Shown here piece by piece: positions 1-5,478 of a stretch of 6,097 bases of DNA (position 1 is its first letter; every line of letters begins with the position of its first letter). Origin of the DNA: Bryobacteraceae bacterium (GTDB lineage: Bacteria > Acidobacteriota > Terriglobia > Bryobacterales > Bryobacteraceae); contig CANGVB010000246.1 in the NCBI GenBank assembly GCA_947456995.1, positions 1 through 6,097 of the forward strand. Direction: 5' to 3'. Under the pieces are notes generated by a model. It had not been told where the DNA came from, did not search any database, and saw only the letters and a list, made by a program, of their open reading frames with translations. The position numbers and the translations under genes are program-made.

Positions 1-1058
1 ACCCGTCTTCTTACGCCGAAATCCAACCCATCTGGGAAGCCGTCGCAGCCAAGGTTGACGACAAAACCGGCAAGCCCCTCGAGGGCGCAGCCCCCGGCAA
101 GCCCGTCGTCGGTGGCGTCCCCTGCACCACCTGGCTCGGCCCCAACGGCGCCGGCCACTACGTCAAGATGGTCCACAACGGTATCGAATACGGCGACATG
201 CAGATGATCTGCGAAGCCTACGACCTCATGAAGAACCTCCTCGGCATGAGTGCCCAGGAATGCGCTGCTGTCTTCAAGAAGTGGAATACCGGCGTCCTCG
301 ATAGCTTCCTCATCGAAATCACCGCTGACATCCTCGCTCAGGCAGACCCCACCACCGGCAAAGCATTCGTCGACATCGTCCTCGACACCGCCGGCCAGAA
401 GGGCACCGGCAAATGGACCAGCGCCAACGCCCTCGACATGGGCACCCCCGCCCCCACCGTCGCCGAAGCCGTCTTCGCCCGCTTCCTCAGCGCCGTCAAA
501 GACGAGCGCGTCAACGCCTCACAAACCCTCACCGGCCCCAGCCCCGCCTACACCGGCGACAAGCAGGCCATGATCGACGCCATCCACGACGCTCTCTATT
601 GCTCCAAGGTCTGCGCTTACGCCCAGGGCTTCCAGCTCATGCGCGCCGCTCAGGTCGAGTACAAGTGGGATCTCCCCTTCGCCAATATCGCTCGCATCTT
701 CCGCGGTGGCTGCATCATCCGTGCCCGCTTCCTCCAGAAGATCACTGAAGCCTATCTCGCCAACGCAAACCTGGTCAACCTCCTCCTCGACCCCTTCTTC
801 AAGAGCGAAATGGACCGCTGCCAGACCAACTGGCGCAAAGTCGTCGCCGCTGCCGCCACCAACGGCATCCCGGCCCCCACTTTCTATTCCGCTCTCAGCT
901 ACTACGACGGCTACCGCAGCGCTACCCTCCCAGCCAACCTGCTCCAGGCGCAGCGCGATTATTTCGGCGCTCATACCTACGAACGCACCGATTCTCCCCG
1001 TGGAAAATTCTTCCATTTGGACTGGCCAGAGCCCTCTCGCCCCCAGCTTGAGGTCTAA
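1..1058 (+). CDS. gnd: 6-phosphogluconate dehydrogenase, decarboxylating (5'-truncated by window edge)
   Basis: This cytosolic enzyme of the oxidative pentose phosphate pathway converts 6-phosphogluconate and NADP+ to ribulose 5-phosphate, CO2 and NADPH. The frame is open from base 3, giving 351 visible residues. The family is about 470-480 residues long, so roughly the first 130 (the NADP-binding Rossmann core) lie off the window. Visible hallmarks are the catalytic stretch [19 protein letters not shown] (fragment residues 49-67, with K55, H58, N59 and E62 matching Lys183, His186, Asn187 and Glu190 of the sheep enzyme) and the family signature [11 protein letters not shown] (128-138). The C-terminal [10 protein letters not shown] is also present, with R318 and H324 matching the Arg446/His452 pair that completes the neighbouring subunit's active site. 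The loop before the catalytic stretch looks longer than in E. coli Gnd. Codons are very strongly C-ending, more than in the other genes here, which fits high expression. Stop is TAA at 1056-1058. The identification is secure; coupling to the kinase downstream is unproven. Confidence 0.97.
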   Translation, partial: PSSYAEIQPIWEAVAAKVDDKTGKPLEGAAPGKPVVGGVPCTTWLGPNGAGHYVKMVHNGIEYGDMQMICEAYDLMKNLLGMSAQECAAVFKKWNTGVLDSFLIEITADILAQADPTTGKAFVDIVLDTAGQKGTGKWTSANALDMGTPAPTVAEAVFARFLSAVKDERVNASQTLTGPSPAYTGDKQAMIDAIHDALYCSKVCAYAQGFQLMRAAQVEYKWDLPFANIARIFRGGCIIRARFLQKITEAYLANANLVNLLLDPFFKSEMDRCQTNWRKVVAAAATNGIPAPTFYSALSYYDGYRSATLPANLLQAQRDYFGAHTYERTDSPRGKFFHLDWPEPSRPQLEV

Positions 1059-1104
1059 ACTCAGGCTTTGTATGTATGGCGCTTGCTTTCAGGCTTCGTC
1101 ATAC

Positions 1105-1110
1105 TAAGGT
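1105..1110 (+). promoter_or_regulatory. Ribosome-binding site of the first kinase
   Basis: TAAGGT lies 8 bases before GTG 1119 and decides the start. The reading frame stays open upstream to a TTG at 1068, but that codon has no well-spaced purine-rich site and would add 17 residues with no counterpart in the second kinase. Starting at 1119 makes both kinases begin M-T-x-x-Q-W. Confidence 0.7.
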
Positions 1111-1118
1111 TTAATTCC

Positions 1119-3449
1119 GTGACGATTAATCAGTGGAGTACGATTCAGCCAATAATCTCCGAGGCTCTGACGCTTCCGCCCAGAGCCCGGGGCCTCTTTC
1201 TCGATGAACGACTCGAGCAGGATAAAGACCTCCACGCTTACGCTCACCGCATTCTTCGTCAAATCGATCGTACGGGCGAGAACGAAGAAGTTCCCGAGAT
1301 CGTTTCCGGTTGGCGCATCCTCCTTCCTCTAGGCTCTGACGGCCTCGGCATGGACTATCTCGCCGAGCGCGCAGACGGCACCATGGAGCAGCTCGTTAAC
1401 TTCAAAGCCGCTCGTATCAGGCTCGAGGACGCTTCCCTCCAGCAAATCTTCATCCAGGAACTTCGCATCCTCACCATGCTTTACGACGCCAATATCGGCC
1501 GAGTACTCGACACCGGTTGGATTGCCGAGGGCTATCCTTTTGTTGTTAGTGAGTTTGAAGGTGGCCTTCCTGTTACAGAACTTTCCTTTAAAATGGACCT
1601 GCGAGAAAACCTTACGGTTTTCCTAAGGCTCCTTACTGCCGTGGGTTATGCTCACCAGCGCAAGATTCTGCACGGGGATCTCAAGCCCTCAAACGTCCTC
1701 CTCACCCGGGAACACAATCCCCGTCTCGTAGATTTTGGTCTCGCTCGCGCCTTCGCCAAAGGTGGCGATGCCATTGCCACACAAACTCAAATCGATGCCG
1801 AAAGTCTGTCGTATTTTTCTCCAGAACAAATCCGTGGCAAAGAGTTAACCGAAGCCTCTGACGTCTACTCCCTGGGCGTCATTCTTTACGAAATGCTGGG
1901 CGGCCGCCCGCCCTACGGCAGTCCCAAAGACACCATCATGGATCGTGGCCGCGCCATCTGCGAACAGATCGCCCCCAAGATCGATGGCGTCGATGAAGAT
2001 GTAAACTTCATTCTTTCGAAGGCCCTCGAAAAGAACGTAGAAGCCCGTTACCCTTCTACCGTTGCCTTTGGCCGCGACATCGAAGCCTATCTCGAAGGCC
2101 GCGCCGTCAAGCCACGCAAAGAAGCCATGATGGAGTTCATGGTCCGGTCCCTCAAACAGAACTGGATCACCGCAGCCCTCGTATTAGCCGTCCTCGGAGC
2201 AGCCGGCATCGCTGTCTTCCAACGTTCGAAGTCGGTCGACAAAGCCTCGCAAATTCAAAACATCACCAGCGGGCTATTCTCTGGTGGCAAGGGCGGCACT
2301 GGCGGTGGCGCATCCACCAGCGTCTCCACAATTCAGAGCGCCAAAATCTATCTCGACGACATGCTCGCCAAGAGTGCCGGCAAGCCCGAAGTAGTAGCAG
2401 AACTCGCCAAAGCCTATCTCCGCCTCGCTGAAGTAGAACTCAAGGGCAGCGGCCTCCTGCCTGGCGATCGCGGTGCCGCCATCCAGTCCGCCCGTAAAGC
2501 CTACGAGCTCACCCTCCAACTGGCTAGCAGCGGCGGTGCAACAGACCTCGAACTCCTCGAATACTCACGCTCCGCCAAGATGCTAGCCGACATGCTCAAT
2601 GGCGCTCGCGATTACAAAGAAGCCATCAAGGTCACCCAGGATTGGAAGAACAAGCTCACTGCCGCAGGCTCGCAAAACCCACAGGTCCTCAAAGCCCTGG
2701 CTGCCGCAGATTCCGCCCTCGGCGACCTCATGTTTGCCGCAGGCGATCAACAGGCCGCCATGCCTTTTGCCAAGAACGCCATGCGTCAATTCGGCGTCAT
2801 CTTTGACGGCGACAAAGGCAACACAGCCAAGGCTCGAGACTACGCCCAGTCTGCCAACAACGTCGGCGACAAGGCCCTCAGAATGAGCATGTTCAGCGAA
2901 GCCATGGCCATGTTCAAAACGGCCGAAACCACCATCCGCCCTGCAGCCTCCAAGCCAGACAGCGAAGTCGGCCCCCTCCTCGATCTTGCAAAAACCCTCA
3001 GTGGCCTCGGTGAAACACTGGAGAAAACAAAGCAGGGAGATCAGGCCAGAGCCTCTTACAAAGAAGCCCGCCAGCTCCTCGAACAAGCTTCTGAAAAAGA
3101 GAAGGACAACGAAGAAGCATCCGAAGGCCTGGCCGACATCATCGTCAAATCGGCCCGCATGAACCGCGAGTCATCCGATATCTCGACAGCCTCTGCCGAA
3201 TCCGAAAAAGCAGTGGACATCCTCCGCAAACTAGTCGCTCGTCCTGGGTCTAAATCCGACTACCGCCGCCAGCTCGCCGTGGCCTTAACCCTAAGAGGCG
3301 AACTCGCCCGCACCCAGCGCAAAACTCAAATTGCGCAGGAGTCTTTTGAAGAAGCAATTGGCTCTTGGAATTCCTACGGTCGCCTCGCTGGCCTCAAGCC
3401 AGAAGAAGAGATCGAAATTGAAAGACTCAAGACCCTCTCGGGCCGATGA
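1119..3449 (+). CDS. Membrane Ser/Thr protein kinase with C-terminal TPR-like sensor region
   Basis: The protein has 776 residues from GTG 1119. Residues 1-50 form a helical leader shared with the kinase at 5475. The Hanks-type (PknB-like) kinase domain spans about 65-328: VNFK lysine K96, helix-C Glu E114, catalytic loop HGDLKPSN (185-192; D187, N192), DFG at 205-207, SPE in place of APE at 234-236, the ASDVYSLG Asp D248 and the late conserved Arg R310. Two features are atypical. HRD is HGD, making it a non-RD kinase, and the glycine loop reads LGSDGLGMDY, losing the middle glycine and the usual valine. Catalytic Lys, Asp, Asn and DFG are kept, so activity remains plausible. One membrane helix lies at about 349-367 (WITAALVLAVLGAAGIAVF), followed by a Gly-rich linker (388-399). 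About 375 Ala/Leu/Glu-rich helical residues with weak TPR character follow, expected outside the cytoplasm. It lies 60 bases after gnd with no clear terminator between. Its substrate cannot be told from sequence, and no sigma gene adjoins it. Confidence 0.9.
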   Translation: MTINQWSTIQPIISEALTLPPRARGLFLDERLEQDKDLHAYAHRILRQIDRTGENEEVPEIVSGWRILLPLGSDGLGMDYLAERADGTMEQLVNFKAARIRLEDASLQQIFIQELRILTMLYDANIGRVLDTGWIAEGYPFVVSEFEGGLPVTELSFKMDLRENLTVFLRLLTAVGYAHQRKILHGDLKPSNVLLTREHNPRLVDFGLARAFAKGGDAIATQTQIDAESLSYFSPEQIRGKELTEASDVYSLGVILYEMLGGRPPYGSPKDTIMDRGRAICEQIAPKIDGVDEDVNFILSKALEKNVEARYPSTVAFGRDIEAYLEGRAVKPRKEAMMEFMVRSLKQNWITAALVLAVLGAAGIAVFQRSKSVDKASQIQNITSGLFSGGKGGTGGGASTSVSTIQSAKIYLDDMLAKSAGKPEVVAELAKAYLRLAEVELKGSGLLPGDRGAAIQSARKAYELTLQLASSGGATDLELLEYSRSAKMLADMLNGARDYKEAIKVTQDWKNKLTAAGSQNPQVLKALAAADSALGDLMFAAGDQQAAMPFAKNAMRQFGVIFDGDKGNTAKARDYAQSANNVGDKALRMSMFSEAMAMFKTAETTIRPAASKPDSEVGPLLDLAKTLSGLGETLEKTKQGDQARASYKEARQLLEQASEKEKDNEEASEGLADIIVKSARMNRESSDISTASAESEKAVDILRKLVARPGSKSDYRRQLAVALTLRGELARTQRKTQIAQESFEEAIGSWNSYGRLAGLKPEEEIEIERLKTLSGR

Positions 3450-3452
3450 TTT

Positions 3453-3461
3453 TGCTATTCT
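3453..3461 (+). promoter_or_regulatory. Candidate extended -10 promoter for tRNA-Gln
   Basis: TGC followed by TATTCT forms an extended -10 element ending 14 bases before the mature tRNA 5' end, the distance expected for a short tRNA leader. No convincing -35 hexamer lies 16-18 bases upstream, where the kinase gene is still being read. The tRNA could equally be carried on the kinase transcript and released by RNase P. Confidence 0.35.
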
Positions 3462-3475
3462 AAAAAAGACCTTGC

Positions 3476-3549
3476 TCCCTGGTCGTCTAATGGTAGGACA
3501 GCGGACTTTGACTCCGTCAATCGTGGTTCGAATCCATGCCGGGGAGCCA
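3476..3549 (+). tRNA. trnQ: tRNA-Gln (anticodon TTG)
   Basis: The whole cloverleaf can be folded by hand. The acceptor stem is TCCCTGG (3476-3482) with CCGGGGA (3539-3545), including one G-T wobble and the T1-A72 first pair typical of tRNA-Gln. The D stem is GTCT/GGAC. The anticodon stem is GCGGA (3501-3505) with TCCGT (3513-3517), around the loop CTTTGAC with anticodon TTG at 3508-3510, which reads CAA and, by wobble, CAG. The variable loop is 4 bases. The T stem is CGTGG/CCATG around TTCGAAT. The discriminator is G at 3546 and CCA is encoded at 3547-3549. It starts 26 bases after the kinase stop. Confidence 0.96.
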
Positions 3550-3558
3550 TTCTTTTTT
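3550..3558 (+). terminator. T-rich tract after tRNA-Gln, candidate transcript end
   Basis: TTCTTTTTT directly follows the encoded CCA and could end the tRNA transcript, with the tRNA fold itself as the upstream structure. No separate hairpin immediately precedes the T run, so it is not a textbook intrinsic terminator. The opposite-strand gene ends at 3570, so transcripts converge here. Confidence 0.35.
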
Positions 3559-3569
3559 AGTCTCTCCCC

Positions 3570-4844
3570 TCACCGGATCAATTCCTTTACTCTGATCTTC
3601 ATGGCCCTCGCTTCAAGCTTTGCAGCCTCGGCGAAGTTTTCTTCTCTGCGAAGCAATTCCGCCCTCCACTCAAACCAATGCGCCTGTTGCATCGTTGCAG
3701 GTGAATGACTCTGTTCATGAATGGTCAGGGCTCTCCCCAACTCACGGCACGCCACTGAATACTGTTTCTGCAAAGAATGCAGTACCGCCAACCTGGCGAC
3801 TACGTTTGCTATTTCCGGATGCCCATTCCCGAAGCGTTTCTCATGAATAGCTAACGCCCGCTCAAGATGTCCTTCTGCATCTTCGTACTTCTTGCGGCTC
3901 ATCTTGAAGTCGCCAAGGTTCAATTCGATGGCTGCAACCATGGGATGCTCGGCCCCAAGATCCTTCAACGCAACAATCAGAGCTTTATTGAAATACTCTT
4001 CGGAAGACTTCACCTTACCTGCAAAGCGGTAAGCCTGTCCCAGGTTATTCAACGTGGAAACCAGTTGACTCCCTCCGATCCCGGCCTCCTCATAAAATGC
4101 AAGCGCTTGCAAGAGGAAGGGAACTGCGCGCCGGTGATTCCTTTCGTTAAGCCAACGGTCCCCCAGCCGATTCGAAGATGCCGCCACACGCGTCACATTG
4201 CCAACAGATTGCCAGTACTGCAAAGCTGATGTGAACAAGGCTTCAGCCTCACTCAGTCGGCCCAGATTCAATTCGATATCTCCCAGGCCATCCATCGCCC
4301 TCGCACGATTTATCGAATCGACTTCCGGGCTATTCAAAACTTCGCGGTAAAGCTTTTCTGCCCTCTCGACTTGCCCACTAGCCGCTTCTATCCGCGCACG
4401 GGTCAATTGCACGAAATAGATCGTTTCAAAGTCTGGTTTTGTATCGTTCTTGAGTAACTCACTGAGTCGATCCAGTATCTTGCTCGCCTCCTGGTTCTGC
4501 CAGGCATTTTGCAAGCTGGTCGCCAGGTTGCGCAGAGTACTTCGCAAAGTTCTGCTTTCCCATTTCAAACTCTCCAGATGCCGCATCGCAATGCGATATT
4601 GTTCTACCGCAGCCCCAACCCGCCCCAAAGTATACTCAACAGATCCGATGTTGGCAGAAGCGAGCGCAATCTTCTCCGGATCGCCTGCCGCACTCTGTTT
4701 AGCCATCTCGAATTGCTCCGTAGCCTCCCGAAATTCCTTCCTCGCAAACGCCTCATTGCCGCGGGAAGTATATTCGTCAAAACTCGAAATGGGTTGGCTG
4801 ATCCCAATTCCGGCAGTGATTAAAATCGCAATTGTTACATTCAT
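3570..4844 (-). CDS. Exported tetratricopeptide (TPR) repeat protein
   Basis: The protein has 424 residues and no enzymatic motif; it appears to be almost entirely a protein-binding solenoid. Residues 4-16 (TIAILITAGIGIS) form a short hydrophobic N-terminal segment that looks like a signal peptide or anchor. It has no Lys/Arg before it (the first basic residue is R28), so export is likely but not certain. From about residue 22 to 419 there are roughly nine or ten TPR-like helical pairs. The clearest are near 22-55, 181-214, 262-295 and 304-337. The last two are 42 residues apart with LGAEHPMVA and FGNGHPEIA between repeats, as in kinesin-light-chain-type TPRs (TPR_10/TPR_12). ATG 4844 is the only sensible start in frame. 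A GAGAGGG site lies 13 bases upstream, rather far. The gene is divergent from the sigma factor and ends 20 bases from tRNA-Gln. Its codons are less C-biased than those of gnd. The partner is unknown; a role in the adjacent signalling pair is inference from position. Confidence 0.85.
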   Translation of the reverse strand: MNVTIAILITAGIGISQPISSFDEYTSRGNEAFARKEFREATEQFEMAKQSAAGDPEKIALASANIGSVEYTLGRVGAAVEQYRIAMRHLESLKWESRTLRSTLRNLATSLQNAWQNQEASKILDRLSELLKNDTKPDFETIYFVQLTRARIEAASGQVERAEKLYREVLNSPEVDSINRARAMDGLGDIELNLGRLSEAEALFTSALQYWQSVGNVTRVAASSNRLGDRWLNERNHRRAVPFLLQALAFYEEAGIGGSQLVSTLNNLGQAYRFAGKVKSSEEYFNKALIVALKDLGAEHPMVAAIELNLGDFKMSRKKYEDAEGHLERALAIHEKRFGNGHPEIANVVARLAVLHSLQKQYSVACRELGRALTIHEQSHSPATMQQAHWFEWRAELLRREENFAEAAKLEARAMKIRVKELIR

Positions 4845-4900
4845 GTTACTGGCATTTCCCTCTCTAAATTAAGAAGGGAGAGCACAGGCCTGAAGTGTGC
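4845..4900. promoter_or_regulatory. Divergent spacer between the TPR gene and the sigma factor
   Basis: These bases must hold the leftward promoter, and probably the rightward one unless transcription starts inside the TPR gene. No -35/-10 pair is convincing on either strand. What can be seen is a purine-rich ribosome-site-like stretch for each direction (GAGAGGG on the minus strand at 4858-4864 and GAAGGGAG on the plus strand at 4873-4880). There is also an inverted repeat GCACA-N9-TGTGC at 4882-4900 that reaches the sigma GTG codon, and it contains the 8-base palindrome CAGGCCTG at 4885-4892. An operator or start-codon hairpin is possible. Confidence 0.35.
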
Positions 4901-5478
4901 AAAAATTCTTCTTGAGCGTGGATTTCCAAAATGCAATCGGGCAATTGATGAATGATCTAAGGCAGGGGAGTGAGTCTGCCGCAGCTCAACTCGTCCAGCT
5001 ATTTCATCCAGAACTCCGCCGCATAGCTGCAGCCCAAATGAAGGGCGAAAGATCCAATCACACCTGGCAGCCTACCGTCCTGGTGAATGAGCTCTACCTG
5101 GAACTCCGTCGAATCAAGTCGCTGCCGCAAGGCACAGCAAACGATCAGGAAGAACAGGCAGCATTCCTCCGCCTCTCAGCATTCTTGATGCGAAGAATGC
5201 TGATGCATCATGCACGCCCTCTGTCCAAACGCCTCACCAAGGTCTCTCTGTCTGATCTCGCAGAGCAGCCCGCAAGCGGCGAGCAGAGTCTCGCAGAAAT
5301 TGAGCAGTTGCTCGACTCTCTCAGTCGCATCGATCCCGTTCTCAGAACCGTTGTAGAGATGAAAGTATTCGAGGGCTTGACCCGAGAGCAGATTGCCATT
5401 GGCCTCAACTGTTCAGTACGCACTGTTGCCAGTCACTGGAGCTTTGCCCGCCAGTGGCTGCAGGAGTCACTCGCTTGA
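4897..5478 (+). CDS. ECF RNA polymerase sigma factor (Sigma70_ECF / TIGR02999-like)
   Basis: The product is 193 residues, the usual length for this group. It would direct RNA polymerase to a dedicated promoter set. Region 2 covers about 14-110: helix IGQLMNDLRQG, HPELRRIAAAQMKGER, the region-2.2 segment HTWQPTVLVNELYLELRR, then LMRRMLMHHAR, which matches the family's LMRRxLxDHAR. Region 4 covers about 135-190 with the helix-turn-helix LTREQIAIGLNCSVRTVASHW (about 161-181). Where most ECF sigmas have acidic DAED there is QPTV, placing T60 in the core-binding surface. No anti-sigma gene is visible. GTG 4897 is taken because an in-frame stop lies at 4891-4893 and the N-terminus then has the expected length. 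The ribosome site GAAGGGAG is 16 bases away, which is poor. TTG 4912, GTG 4918 or ATG 4948 are alternatives; the last would cut into the first helix. The stop overlaps the start of the kinase at 5475. Confidence 0.92.
   Translation: MQKFFLSVDFQNAIGQLMNDLRQGSESAAAQLVQLFHPELRRIAAAQMKGERSNHTWQPTVLVNELYLELRRIKSLPQGTANDQEEQAAFLRLSAFLMRRMLMHHARPLSKRLTKVSLSDLAEQPASGEQSLAEIEQLLDSLSRIDPVLRTVVEMKVFEGLTREQIAIGLNCSVRTVASHWSFARQWLQESLA
5462..5466 (+). promoter_or_regulatory. Ribosome-binding site of the second kinase, inside the sigma gene
   Basis: AGGAG lies 8 bases before TTG 5475, within the last codons of the sigma factor. It is the strongest Shine-Dalgarno match in the window and fixes the rare TTG start of the kinase. 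No ATG or GTG in the frame offers a comparable site before the conserved leader. Confidence 0.75.

Noticed and set aside
519..1016. 165-codon open frame on the minus strand inside gnd
   Set aside because: It is antisense to unmistakable Gnd motifs. Strongly C-ending codons leave few stops on the opposite strand, and the Gly/Val/Ala/Glu-rich translation resembles no known domain.
1048..1076. Possible promoter TTGAGG-17-TATGTA before the first kinase
   Set aside because: The spacing is right, but only 4 of 6 and 3 of 6 bases match consensus and the -35 lies in the gnd coding end; too weak to annotate.
1068..1118. Upstream TTG start adding 17 residues to the first kinase
   Set aside because: It has no well-spaced ribosome site, and the extra residues have no match in the second kinase, while GTG 1119 has both a ribosome site and the M-T-x-x-Q-W start.
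2583..3086. 167-codon open frame on the minus strand inside the first kinase
   Set aside because: It is antisense to the continuous helical ectodomain frame, with low-complexity composition typical of a codon-bias shadow.
3539..3576. Bidirectional intrinsic terminator between the tRNA and the TPR gene
   Set aside because: The T run sits in the loop of the only hairpin, not after its stem, and no T run follows the stem on the minus strand.
3331..3708. 125-codon plus-strand open frame running through tRNA-Gln
   Set aside because: It overlaps the kinase end, a complete tRNA and the end of the TPR gene in a different frame, and shows no protein character.
4450..4872. 140-codon plus-strand open frame antisense to the TPR gene N-terminus
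   Set aside because: The minus-strand frame has repeating TPR structure over its whole length; the plus-strand frame is Ser/Arg/Leu-rich without a domain.
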